Assembly: GCA_947247005.1 (NCBI GenBank)
Contig: OX365956.1
Location: forward strand, 9,320,089 to 9,384,088
DNA from: Spisula solida
Taxonomy: Eukaryota; Mollusca; Bivalvia; Venerida; Mactridae
DNA length: 64,000 nucleotides
Direction: 5' to 3'
The position numbers were made by a program, and so were the translations under genes. A model generated the notes under the pieces. It was not told where the DNA came from and made no database searches. It saw only the letters and a program-made list of their open reading frames with translations. Each line of letters begins with the position of its first letter. The stretch's first letter is position 1. Positions 35,287 through 47,573 of this stretch are shown here, piece by piece.

Positions 35287-36331
35287 AACACTTTTTAACA
35301 CCCAAAACCAAGAATGTTGTTCACAGTACGTGGACGTATAGCACGTGGTCCGAGTATTACAACTACGGGTCATCGGACAGAAAGTGCAGTTCTCTGTAGT
35401 CTACTGGTGCTAAACAGGCTCTACTAGGACTGTCACGGTAACAGTTTGGTTACTAGTATGTGCACATCAGAAACATATATGTTGGCCATACATTGTATTT
35501 CAACATGCGAACTTAATGAAATTAATTGGTATGTATTAAGTCACAGAACATACGTACATCTCAATGGGGTGATATTCATGATATTCATCCTGATCAGTGT
35601 TTTGTGTTGGGAATATGATAACAATTATACCATACAGATTGCCAGGAAGTGGTCTACCGCTATTCTAGTTTACAATAATATTATATGTGTAGTTCCAGTG
35701 CTTGAGTATTGGGGATTGTTATATCATGCAGTTAGATGGAAGGTTCGAATTGCCATACAGAAATACTATTAGACAGAAATATAATAATCTTGATATGACT
35801 TTAGTCCAATTCAAGTTACACGAACACTGTACACATACACGTAACAAAGCGCCAAACAGGAACACGGTTTCATATGTTAAATGAGAACAAGGACACCCAC
35901 CACTTCCGCTTTAAGAGTTTTAACATTGACTAAAGTATTCATATTCGCCTAACGATATAACAGGCGCGTCGCGAGTTGCCGAACATTGGGAGAGGTATCT
36001 CCTTCCATTTGATGCGAAGAAAATTCTGATGAAATCAAAGCTTCAATGCGGCTATTTCCAATACTTTTAATATGTATTCTGCATGCCGCCGATGACGATT
36101 TGTAAGCAGTGTAAGCAAGTAATTTTTCGGTTTCATTGTTACCAAATAGTTATGTCTTATAAGCCTACGGTTGCCATTTGTATTGCCATAAAACAATGAT
36201 CTAGCATGGCACTAAGCTTTTATGTCATATTTCTAAGTTCTTATCGCTGAACTCAAGTTTGGTAGCCATTTTCTATAACGTTGGCTATTTCTCCGTTCTG
36301 CTGTGTCGAATGTGATACTTTTCATACCTGT
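35287..36331. other. No recognised feature
   Basis: A 108-codon open frame at 35446-35772 has no recognised motif, no ATG start and no splice support. I do not call it a gene. Confidence 0.5.
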
Positions 36332-36590
36332 GGTATACGCAGTGTAGCAATTCGACGTAACGTTTGGCTACATGTCCAAGATAAAACTTTTGAACATTGG
36401 AAAACAAAAATAGCCATAAATATTTTATTTCTTCATGTCTTCATCGATTTCTATGAAATATACGCCACGCTAAGGGGAAATCGATGAAGAAATAAGATAC
36501 TTATGGATATTTTTGTTTTCCAATGTTGACAAAATGCGCCTTGGACCTGTAGCCAAAAGTCTCATGGTATTGCTACACTGATATGTATCA
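36332..36590. mobile_element. Fold-back MITE with arms of about 115 bp
   Basis: The left arm (36332-36450) and right arm (36476-36590) are complementary at roughly 80 percent. Shared blocks include CAGTGTAGCAAT, TTTTGGCTACA, AACATTGGAAAACAAAAATA and CTTCATCGATTTC. The loop is about 25 bp. No target duplication could be fixed. A transcript through it would form a long hairpin. Confidence 0.8.
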
Positions 36591-39444
36591 GTTTTATACT
36601 CACTACACTTTTCACGTTCAGGATTGATTGCATCAACTTCGATGCTCGTAAATAAAACAATTACACTACTTGTCTAGCAATTGTATGTTAGAGAAGTATC
36701 TAGGCAACTTGGTGTTTTAGGTATGTAACGTTTTAACACATTGTATAATTGGTAATAAACGTTATATAGATTCGTTCGTTATCTAATTTCAAATTAAGAA
36801 TTTAAATGATGGTCGACTATATTTATTCTTACCGTGAATTAAACGCATGGGATTAATTTACATATTCTTACGTATTTCAAAAAGAGAAATGTGCCGCTGT
36901 TTAAAGGATGAATGTATATTACTGAGAACATCTCGCAAGCAATACATTGCATCAAAACATATCGAACGTGAAAAACATCAATAAACGAGTAGAGGGTCAA
37001 TCAACAATGACAAAGCCAGTCCACATTCATTTAAATGAAACAGTATGATAGTATAAATGGTCATTAAAGTAACAGCCCTACTTCAGACACCATTGCTGGT
37101 ATGCAAACAATGAATAGTTAAAATGTCTGTACGTTAGAGAATGATACTTTAGTATACAAGTATACGTTGTAAGAAGCTGTTTTAAAATGGGTGTCAAACA
37201 AATACACATAACGTAATGTGGTTGCGACGCCCTCTTGGAACCATGTAAAAACAACATCAAATAGCCATGCACCTAGGTCAAGTGGTATTGCTTATGTTTC
37301 TAGATAAATACCTTGCCTGATGCTTTAATGCGTCAGCCACACTATTTCCTGCTGAATAAATTTACTGATTTTATAAGATCAGTTATCGTGTATTCAAATC
37401 TTCTCTCTACAGACACATTTGCAGGAAATGCGACATTTACATAATCCGACTGTCTATAATTCATATAGTATGTCTATCACACAAAATTGCAGCTTTTATA
37501 TTAAGCTGAGAGTGAAATCCATAAAAGTGGCACACAGTCTTAATTCAGTTCAGATAATATTCAGTTTAACCGTATAAAGGTTAAACTTTTTACCCATCAA
37601 AAATGACGCTCCGCCCATTTCACATTGAACACGTGACCGACACCTATATAAACTACCGTTCCCGGAATTTAAATTCTTTTCGACTGTGATTCCAGCGGAG
37701 ATAGGTACATGGTGTATTCTACTTCAAACCTAGGCTTAAGTAAACAAATTCATAGAAAGTGTAGATTTCATACAATATGCAAAGTTTTAGAATGTAGGCC
37801 TACATATAATCTAATTTGATTTAATTTCAATTCGGTTGAATTGATTTAAATCAGCTTTAGTCTATTATCGATAGATTTAGTTTATAGCACAGAGAGCGCA
37901 TGGCCGACCAACCTCTTGCGTCAATATTTGAGTTAACGTATCCATATTTATAATATTCATGATGTCATTGTGATTTAATTTAAGATCAGATAAACACGAT
38001 ACATATATGTTTTATAAGATAGCTGGTAGATCTATATATTATATGCAATTTAATAAGCTGGTATTCTCGATATGGAATTTGCAGTTGTTTGTAAACCTAG
38101 ATCAGTAATATTATATATCCAGCCATGACATTTCATGCCAAACATAAATAAATAATTTAAATTAAACCTATTTATAGTTAGTCATTTTTTGCTGGGTAAT
38201 ATGTGTTGTACGGGGAGTGATCCAAATGTAACCGGGCGGATGTTTACTAAGCCTTACTAATGGTCATGTTCATAATTTGAATTTGAACTGAACTACATGT
38301 AAAAAATGTCATTTCTGAAAGAAGAATGATACCTTGAGAAATATTAAACAGTTTGCAAACTTTAACACCAATTTCGTTACTCATTAAAATCCTCTCATGT
38401 GGGCACTTACTAACTACGTTACACGACGTCATTGTATGTGTTCTAATCTGTGTGTTTTAATCCAGTCAATCACTGAGGTGCATTCAATAGAAACGACAAT
38501 GCTAATTATATCAAATTGAAGACGAAGCTCTCTAATTTCTGATTATGTAAGTATATTTAAAATAACATCAGTATTAACGAAATGTTGATTGAAAACAAAC
38601 TACCCCTCAATGACTGTGTGGTCAATTTCCGATGTTACCTTTCTAAGATATTAAAATTTTTATAAAAAATGTTTTTTGTTTACTCTTTATTAATGATACA
38701 GTTACCTGTGTACATGAGAGGATCAAACGTCAATGTGTGTCGGCTGCCAGTGGCGCCATGTTAATGTTCAGGCGACTTGCGATTTAATGAGTGTGATGGT
38801 AAAATTTAGAGTCGGTTGAATGTACGGCTGTCTGAAAATATACTTCAACGTTGGTCTTTCCTTTTACTTTGAATTTTATTATTACGCCGACCTTTTGTAA
38901 AACATATCTATTACCCCACTTCGCAGACAAAACACCGTATTATCATGGTTCAGCGTATTTTTATCCTTCTTTTAACATTTATTGTTTTGTTGTGGAATTG
39001 AGTTTTTTTTTAATCATGACCTAATGGGAATAAAGATTCTACAAAACGTATCCAATTAGCATGTTTCATCGCATTTTATACGTTTTTTACAAACAATTTT
39101 TTTGTTGTAAAATGAGTTTTTACCCTAATAGGAATATAGGATCTAAAAGATTAGCAACATTGTTTTCCCTCCAGATTTTTCTTACCCCTCGTGGAATTTA
39201 AACTGCCAATGTGTGAAGTAAAAATCAATTGTAGGTCTCTGTGCAACAGGCACAAGTTGGACTGGTTGTCAATGCCACGTCTGAAAAAATCAAACACGGA
39301 TAATTACTCGAAATCAAATGCGAATTCGTTTCTTTCTCATGATATGATTTGCAATAGTCTTGTTTGGTTGGCGCTTTATACCAGTCATATAATACTATGG
39401 CCGTCGCTTCGATGGTTTTACTAATTATTGGTAAGTACACTAAC
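36591..39444. other. No recognised gene; one promoter-like cluster
   Basis: Apart from the promoter-like cluster at 37611-37652 nothing was recognised. Open frames at 39191-39440 overlap on opposite strands without protein-like features. Confidence 0.5.
37611..37652 (+). promoter_or_regulatory. Promoter-like cluster: GC box, E-box, TATA
   Basis: CCGCCC (37611-37616), CACGTG (37630-37635) and TATATAAA (37645-37652) occur in the right order for a plus-strand promoter with a start near 37675-37680. No coding exon was found downstream before the next repeat, so it may be orphan or drive a non-coding RNA. Confidence 0.35.
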
Positions 39445-40380
39445 TGACTAGGCCTTTCAGCTTTTGACAGCTGAAACTCGGAAAGTTGGACTTTTCGAAA
39501 GCTGAGACTTGGACTTCATTTTCATTTTCTCGTTAAGTTGTGTGTTGGACATTGTGCCGTGTGTTGGACATTGTGCCGTGTGTTGGACATTGTGCCGTGT
39601 GTTGGACATTGTGCCGTGTGTTGGACATTGTGCCGTGTGTTGGACATTGTGCCGTGTGTTGGACATTGTGCCGTGTGTTGGACATTGTGCCGTGTGTTGG
39701 ACATTGTGCCGTGTGTTGTACATTGTGCCGTGTGTTGTACATTGTGCCGTGTGTTGGACATTGTGCCCGGTGTTGTACATTGTGCCGTGTGTTGTACATT
39801 GTGCCGTGTGTTGGACATTGTGCCGTGTGTTGTACATTGTGCCGTGTGTTGTAAATTGTGCCGTGTGTTGGACATTGTGCCGTATGTTGGACATTGTGCC
39901 TTGTGTTGGACATTTTGCCGTGTGTTGGACATTGTGCCGTGTGTTGGACATTGTGCCGTGTGTTGGACATTGTGCCGTGTGTTGGACATTGTGCCGCGTG
40001 TTGTACATTGTGCCGTGTGTTGGACATTGTGCCGCGTGTTGTACATTGTGCCGTGTGTTGTACATTGTGCCGTGTGTTGGACATTGTGCCGTGTGTTGAA
40101 CATTGTGCCGTGTGTTGTACATTGTGCCGTGTGTTGGACATTGTGCCGTGTGTTGAACATTGTGCCGTGTGTTGTACATTGTGCCGTGTGTTGGACATTG
40201 TGCCGTGTGTTGGACATTGTGCCGCGTGTTGGACATTGTGCCGTGTGTTGGACATTGTGCCGTGTAATTGTGGTAGTTGATGTTTTTATGTTTTCTGTGC
40301 TAGGTTGTTATGGTTGAATGCTGCATTCCCTTTCCCATTCTTTTCCCTGTCTGATAGTATATTATCTTTTTGCTATTCTG
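39445..40380 (+). repeat. Dispersed repeat R expanded by an internal minisatellite
   Basis: The left flank has R words (TTTTGACAGCTGAAACT, TTTCTCGTTAAGTTGTG). The right flank has the R tail (TTTTCTGTGCT, GAATGCTGCATTCCC). Between them is a long 19-bp array, annotated separately. Confidence 0.65.
39541..40265 (+). repeat. 19-bp minisatellite, about 38 copies
   Basis: The unit is GTGTTGGACATTGTGCC plus GT, with recurrent variants GTTGTACATT, GTTGAACATT and GCCGCGTG. Because 19 is not a multiple of 3 and the unit gives no stops, long frames run through it on both strands. They are not genes. R elsewhere has a single word GTGTTGGGAATTGTG or GTGTTAGGCATTG at this place, the likely seed. Confidence 0.97.
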
Positions 40381-41029
40381 CAAGTAAATGTTAATTATTA
40401 CCATCTCCATTTAAACCATACCCAGAATGTTTGAAGATGTCTGCACACTCCACAAGTTCATGTTTACATGTATTTACAAGTAGATTCACATAATCTTATT
40501 TCAGATTCACACAGCGACACAAGGTGGTTCATTAATGATATCATACGCTCGTAACTGACCTACATGATAAAAGATAAATGACAAACTATGTCTGGTCTAT
40601 ACCTATAAACAATACGGAATTTGATCTATTATTTGGCAGAACTACATACCGAATGACATTTGTGAATTGGAAGTCCTTGCATTGGTCATTATCGGGTTCC
40701 GAAGAAAACTGTGAGGTTTTCATAACGAAACACAGTTAAGCCCACATTCGTACGCAACAACATATTAAGGTAAACCCCGTCCTAGTAATGTACGGACACG
40801 TCTTGTAAACGAATAATTGGGTCTATATTCATCTGCCTCAGCTATATTTTGCCAAACTAATCGTGTTCATTATAACGCTAGGATGAACCCCCTCATTACA
40901 TCTTCCTTTGTGTATGATTTATAATGCTAAAAACGGGACAGCACACAGTGAAGTACATTGACTCCAACCAGTAAGCCGTACCGAAACCGAAACATTGTAA
41001 ACATGGCAGTCATCTTTTAATACTGTTAT
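40381..41029. other. No recognised feature
   Basis: AT-rich, with no gene or repeat recognised. Confidence 0.5.
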
Positions 41030-41175
41030 TTTTCAACTTTTTAGGACTTTTGACAGCTAAATATAGGTATTGCAGCCGTTTTACTGTTGAAACTGGGTCA
41101 TTCACTTGGGGCATTCAGTTTTTTGATGGCCAAAACTATGTTCATTCAGCTTTTCGACAGAGGTTTTAGCCTGTT
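41030..41175 (+). repeat. Dispersed repeat R, partial copy
   Basis: The sequence contains TTTAGGACTT, GACAGCTAAA, CCGTTTTACTGTTGAAACT, GGGCATTCAG and TTCAGCTTTTCGACAG in R order, then diverges. Confidence 0.65.
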
Positions 41176-41414
41176 TCAATTACGACCGAAACTAAATTAG
41201 TACGAATGGCTAGTCCACAGTGTTTCCACGATGAACAAAGTTATGATTTTAGTTGTACAGAATATTAAAAAATAGAAAATGTTCAATGTCACGTCGGTGG
41301 GGGCTATTGACACACACTTGTTTTATTAGCTTCTATACATTTTATGTTAAGTACGCGTAGATTTGCAGTGAGCACGCGGCAAGCTAATGTCACAGCGTAT
41401 AAACCAAACCACTC

Positions 41415-43610
41415 TATGTCTTATTGGGATACTAATTATTCAGCTTTTATGACTTATTATGCGCAAAAGCATCAGTGATTTCCGATCACTATATATGACT
41501 AATTTTGGATACTATATAATTCAACTTATAATACTTATTGTGCATAAAGGCATCTGTGATTTCAGATCATTGTATGACTTATTGGAAGACTATGCAATTC
41601 AACGTGTATACCTTATTGCGATAACTGGAAATTGACTCGTTTATACACTGGATTTACAATTATATTGCTACAACAGTAACTGCTTTTTGTTACGAAGCCA
41701 TCTTTGTCTGTGAATGAACTGCGTCTTATTTTATGGTGATATCAACGAACGACAACTCGGCTAAGAGAATGGTTCCTGGGATTGACAGTGTTACGCAGAT
41801 AATGATGCCTAAAATAATTATTTTCAACGGGCGTATCCGGCTTTTCAATGCGTGTTAAATAGTTATACATGACTGGCAGTATTCCTGTTATATGACTGAA
41901 TAATTGCTTGAAATCGGCGTTGAACATGATGGAAACTAACATGAGCAGTGTAACACGAATGCCGCGTATGATTATCACGCACCAATTGAGATGAAGTAAC
42001 CAAAACAAATGTAACAATGACACTGATGACGTTGCATACGGTTTCCAAATATCCGTGACAAGTGCCCATGTGCGTAATTGCTATCACGAAAAGCAGACAC
42101 ATAATAAATACAATCTTCACTATTGATTGTGAGAAGAACACAACGGACTCGTATTTCATTCCGGTCGTATATAAAGCGCAATGTTTGGGGAACAGACTGA
42201 GCTATTTACTATCAATATTTTTTCAAGATTGCACGTTTGTTGAAGTTCCGTGGTAAGTCAAGGATTAGTACGGCGAAATAAATGAAAAAATGAAATACAA
42301 AATGCACTGATCAGCATTTCTGTTGCTTCAGACTGGTTTCATAATACCGATTTCTTGCAACCATTAGGAATAATAATAAATACTTTATTTAAGGAGGGAG
42401 CTTACTTGACATAATTGTCAATCCGTCGTAAGTTGGAATATAATTGCAAACGTTGTGTTTCGGAATGGGTGCAATGTTCTTGGTCTGACTTAACGTAATT
42501 GTGTTTCAATAGCAATGGATAGCAATGTCCTAACTGAGTCCTAGCATTTCCACACCATTCTAAGTTACCATACAGTGATCTGCTGATAACAATCAGCTAA
42601 ACTATTAATTCTTACTCAGAAATGTGGATCGGGACTTTAATTAATGGATTCTAGTCATTGATATACGTTCAATATTGAGCGTCTGTCAGCTGATGGGGTT
42701 CACTTTGCGGCTACGTTCGGCTGTAATTGTGCATTCCGGATTATATTGCTGTGATACATGCTGCTAGAAAAAACATTTGTATCAAATGGTGCTTTTTATT
42801 TCTGAGTTCTAGGCGAAATGCATTTGCTTATTGTCCCATTTTAATTGATTGTGTAAATGGTAATAGTTCAGGTTATGGTTACCGTGACATGTTATCAGAA
42901 GTCTAAATGTTTATACTATTTTATTTGAAATTAGTTCATGAAATAATTAAATCTTCATAACTTAATGTCCGACTTAATAATATATTTTTTATTATTTTTA
43001 TGAATAACAACACACAGCGTACAAATTCAATATCGCCTTAGCACGCGTCAAACATCGCTAGTTATTTGTTCAGCAGCTCGATGTTTTTACAATCATTCAA
43101 TTTTACATGCGCTATAATTGTGTTTTAATGTGATAGGGTTTAGCTTTGGGGGAAAGTACAATATAAAAATGAAACTAATTGTATTCTGTTAGATTGTTGT
43201 ACTCCCACGGGGGACGCGATTTGTCAGAAGTGATTTATGTTAAGGGCTAGGATTCAAGTTCTTCTGGTAGTCTTAACACATTACTTTTGATGTGTGTAAA
43301 TTACAAGTTGCTTACATAATGAACCATTGAAAAAACTATCTCAATCGGTAATACCTTAAATAGCGAAGTATTAGTTTGAAGTTTCAAGCAAATCGGCAAA
43401 TTATATGCATTTGGCCAACTTCACAGACTGAGTGTATAACGAGTCAACTTCCAGTTATCTCAATAAGTAGTACGCGATGAATTGAATAATCTCACAATAA
43501 GTTATACAGTACCCGGAAATCACAAATGCTTTTGCTCGCAATAAGTCATACACATTGAAATATATAGTATCACAATAAGTCATATAGTGATTGTGTTTAT
43601 ACGTTGTAAA
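41415..43610. mobile_element. Possible Foldback-like element: inverted arms built of tandem repeats
   Basis: The left arm (about 41415-41665) has 2-3 diverged 79-bp repeats (TTATTGGGATACT, then GCAAAAGCATCAGTGATTTC) and ends GATAACTGGAAATTGACTCG. The right arm (about 43610-43425) is the inverted counterpart, with GCAAAAGCATTTGTGATTTC and GATAACTGGAAGTTGACTCG. Arms made of tandem repeats are typical of Foldback elements. Against this, an inner piece (42435-42530) is also found next to block D copy 2, so the two arms may be independent insertions. Confidence 0.4.
41720..42165 (-). pseudogene. Frameshifted membrane-protein-like frame
   Basis: Hydrophobic, protein-like segments follow each other across three minus-strand frames. 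They are FSQSIVKIVFIMCLLFVIAI in the first, then HLNWCVIIIRGIRVTLLMLV, then IIICVTLSIPGTILLAELSF ending in a stop near 41728. This pattern fits a polytopic membrane protein broken by two frameshifts, or exons of one. I cannot name a family. Hydrophobic frames can also arise by chance in AT-rich DNA. Confidence 0.3.
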
Positions 43611-44407
43611 TTTATAACATATGATATAGATGAACATACAAATTATAAATAATAAACAAACACATGATTTATCCTTTTACAATATTACAAATTACGAAGC
43701 AACTGGCAATAAAGAAATAATTGTTCGTATAACTCATATTCCAATTGGTAGGGTCCCTGATGACGTTGTAAAGGCAGCATGATTAACCCCAGAATAACGG
43801 CATGTCACTTAAATCATACCGATTACATAGCAAGAAGTGGCCGGAAGCAATGCACTGTCTGGTTGTACATGTTTCAAATTGTATGGATCAGGGGACTACA
43901 TGTTGATTATATTAGGGGTCTAGGCATGTGTTTAAGGGATATTTGATTGCGATTCGTAAGTCCCTGCTATGTAAGTGTATGTGATTTCAATATTCACAAC
44001 ATATCATAGGAATCGTAATAACTGTTAGGAACTTTAATTTCTGCCCTGATTTTAGACGGATCAAGTACAATAATACGGAGTGTTTTCATATTAAAACCCT
44101 GATTCAATGTACGTATCAGCTTAGTATGGGACTGAATGTACTAGTATGTATAGCTTAGAACATTTAACATGATATCCGTGAGTACCCGTTGTCCAATCAG
44201 AGTTATTTTAACTAATTAAAACATTTTTACGGTACAATAACGAAAATACGCGAGGTTTAAATGGTAACAGATCATATATGCTTGACTAAATCATAGCATA
44301 CACGAAGTGAGTAAAATTCATTCATAAAAACACTAATGACGGACCATTCAAACATGAGAAATTCTATAAGAAATACAAAAAACCTCTACGTTCATATCAT
44401 ACGACCT
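43611..44407. other. No recognised feature
   Basis: AT-rich, with no gene or repeat recognised. Confidence 0.5.
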
Positions 44408-44555
44408 GGGGTGGTATTCAATATTGATCTTATTTAATTGGAGAATAAGGATAGCCAATCATATCGCCTGTTACTGACGAAGAGGTCCATATGGCGTGAT
44501 CTGATTGGTTGTCCTTATCCTTAAGTCAAGTAAGATCAATATTGAATACCACCCC
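44408..44555. mobile_element. 148-bp palindromic MITE, copy 1
   Basis: The termini are GGGGTGGTATTCAATATTGATC and the perfect complement. Inner inverted words (ATAAGGATAGCCAATCA / TGATTGGTTGTCCTTAT) follow. A second copy of the same length lies at 55671-55818 in opposite orientation. No clear target duplication was found, so the superfamily is open. Confidence 0.9.
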
Positions 44556-44651
44556 TGAAGAGACATTAAAGGAGATAAATGCAATACAATTTCTTACTTT
44601 TTGATTACGCTTGGGTGATTCTCGGCAGTGCAGGTTCCTGTATGTCAGCCA

Positions 44652-47573
44652 TATTAAAACGTTTTCTATAAAACAATGGACAATATATCAAGCTCTAGTA
44701 TCCAACCCATTCATTGCAAACACTATCAACGTGATATATTGCAATACACCGGGTAATAAATTGCTAAAGGTATACATCGTTATAATAGTACGCTTGGTCA
44801 TGGCGCTAGGTCGTATGATGATAGTACAATAATGTCAGGATAATGTGACTTGTAGTCTCCATATGCTTGCAATTGTGTCCATGGGACCAAACAAACAAAC
44901 AAACAAAATAAGCATGCATTAATGTCTCCCACTTGTCTCTACTATTATATAATACACATATTGACAGACTGCATTTTCAATCTTTATGTTTTTTCGAATA
45001 TCAACTTGTTGTAAATCATAAACTGTGAATGTATACTATATATTTGAAATAAACGGAGTTACCCTTACGGGGCCTGAAAAAATATAATGCACATATAACT
45101 TAACGTGCACATTCAATATCATATTTGCATGAGCAAAATAATAATATATACACTCTATAACGCGTTTAGTACTCGTGAAAAGTCATCATATATAACGCAT
45201 GGTTTATGTTAGCATTTAAATACATTAGTTCACTAGTTCTTACTTAGAACCAACATGCTGAGTACGCGAGACTTTTCATCATTTTATAGTTGATCGTTTT
45301 GATATTCAATGAAAATTCACCGTAGCATGCTGCGTAGGGAAAGCGAACACCAGTACACTGGCGAATGTTAAATACACTCCTTAATGCCGCTCACTTGATA
45401 GCATGACAGCAAATTGAATCTGGTAATAAAGAACAACCCTTATTATATTAAATACATTATGCATATGTGGGTGGTAGATTCAATAGCTTTCTTCCTGAAT
45501 TATCGTTACCCCAAGGAATATATTACGGAATTTGTATCAAACATCGGGAGTTTCCCACTTGTAATACAAGTATAGTAAATCGTGTATATCTGTGAGAATT
45601 CATTTTTGTAGATTTCAATATAAAGGCAAAGGATTTTACTTGCCAGTGAGAACATGCATTCGACTTAGAGGCACACACGGTTGATTGGGCAATTTTCTGT
45701 GTTGCCGAGCTAAATATTAAGGAGTTATAAAATGCATTATTGCTGTAATTTGATTTAAATCTTAAATTAATAGACGAAGTGGATTATTAAGAAATTATGA
45801 TTTGCTTAACGAGTTCACAAACGAATATAAGTACAGTACTCTAAACTTCGTGGAAAGTAGCGATTTTACGGTTATATCTAAATGTGTACAGTTATATAAA
45901 CGAGAGTGATACGAATGTTTCGCTTCAACAGAAATATTATCGTTATCCAAAATTCGTGGTGTTTTGCTTGGTAGGCAGTATCAAGGCTACTTAACTAAAT
46001 ACCAATTGTGCAAAGCGAATAGTCATGAGCAATCGGAAGCGGGCAAAATATTTGCTTTTTTATCAAGTTATGTTGAACTCATAATGACGTACGCTCCACA
46101 CATATTTCACTATATCGTTCTAGTTAAAACATGTAGTTTCGGGCGATGCAATTGGAAAGTAATAATGACGGTTCAATAATAATGTAAACAAGTACAAAAT
46201 CAACAAGTTTCTGCGCTCGTACTAGAATTGTTGTAAATACTGGTTTATGTAATGTATTTTTCCTATAGCTCGGAGCTAATTTTTTAACATGGCTGCTCCT
46301 TAACCGATCATTAAATTAAATTACAAATTTCTGAACGCTATTCAAGTCACATAACAGTGCCATATCATTTGTACTATTCGGCTAACGTTTTTGTTCTCTT
46401 GTGGTTTGGTCCTATCTGTTAATACCTAAAAGCAGTATTTTAACTATTTCATATGTCGTTGGTTTCGTTTTAATGTCATCCTTCGACAGTCACCTTCGAA
46501 TATTTGCACTTGAATGCTTCTTTGTTTTTTTGTTTGTTTGTTTGGAGTTAAGTTAATGTAAAAAGTTTGCGTCATGAACAGACAGAAACAAATATCGTCT
46601 AGAATAAAAACAATTGTTTCAATCGCAGAAAAAAGAACGTCATTGAATTGTTGTTTTTTTTAAATTGCACTGGAGCAAAAAATCACAGCGCTTCGCGGAA
46701 TTTTTAAATTTATTTGAATACGAGTAGCATTGTACATGGACTAAACATGATAATGTTGACATAGAATGAAAGACAGAATAGACGCAAACGACCATTACAT
46801 CTGCATAGCAGAAAAAAGCGTCCACGATTGTTTTCATTGTGTTCCCTTATAAGTGTATGAATAATTGTAGAACAATATCTTACATTCATGATACGAGTAC
46901 TGTAGAGCTACGTAAATAGATTAAGTGTTTTATCTCTTGAAAAAGATCAAATAGATCGAAATATTGGTAACAAATATGAAGAACAATAGCCACGTCTTCA
47001 ACAGTATGGATAAGAGACCGTGCTATATCCTGTTATAGCAAATGATAATATTTATTCCAGAGAGTGTTCGCCAGGGCTTACCTAATGGGTTGTTTATTCT
47101 ATACAACGGTCTTAGCTGACATAAAAACACACGATAAATGGCAAAATATTTCCGGTCGGGTGTGCTAAATTTATACCATTCGGGATTGATTAGGATCAAC
47201 CGTGTTTTATCCTCTGTTGGATTCTGATTCAATTGTTTGTTCATGACGTTCATGATTTGTTTTTTCTTCATTTTTTATTTCGTTTTGTATTTCGTCATCG
47301 TTTCCTTATTCCGTAGTGTGATATTGTCATATTTCTTCGTTCCCTTAATTCGTTATTTCCGCATTGTTCGTTTCTTTATTTCGTCGTCTTCGTTCTTGTT
47401 TAGTTGTTACCGTACGTTCTCACTTCGTTATTTCGTCATGTCCGTATGCCGTTATGTCCTAGTCAAAGTCTTACGGAACATATTTGAGTACACATTAAAA
47501 GTATATCAAGTAAAAGTTTCACTATTCGTGGTTTGTCATTTTGGGTTGAAAAAATTAATCTATTAAATGAACT
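44652..47573 (+). repeat. Segmental duplication blocks D and E, copy 1
   Basis: The blocks align with 57879-59831 (D) and 63099-64000 (E). In copy 1 D and E are adjacent, meeting near 46720. A short outlier at 42435-42530 also matches, to 57797-57873, so copy 1 appears to have gained about 2.1 kb between. No gene was seen. Open frames at 44611-44832 and 45964-46179 are not kept in copy 2. Confidence 0.9.
47260..47470 (+). repeat. Pyrimidine-rich stretch with degenerate TTCGT repeats
   Basis: Many TTCGT/TTTCGTCAT words in a row give a spurious hydrophobic frame (47237-47566). The counterpart is at about 63670-63880 in block E copy 2. Confidence 0.7.

Noticed and set aside
35446..35772. 108-codon plus-strand frame, considered as a gene
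   Set aside because: It does not start with ATG, has no splice or polyA context and no recognised motif.
39457..40317. Six overlapping open frames of 100-259 codons
   Set aside because: They are all translations of the 19-bp minisatellite, which has no stop in any frame and a length not divisible by 3. Simultaneous opening on both strands shows they are artefacts.
47237..47566. 109-codon phenylalanine-rich 'membrane protein'
   Set aside because: It is the translation of a degenerate TTCGT-rich tract. The paralogous tract at 63.7 kb does not keep the same frame over its length.
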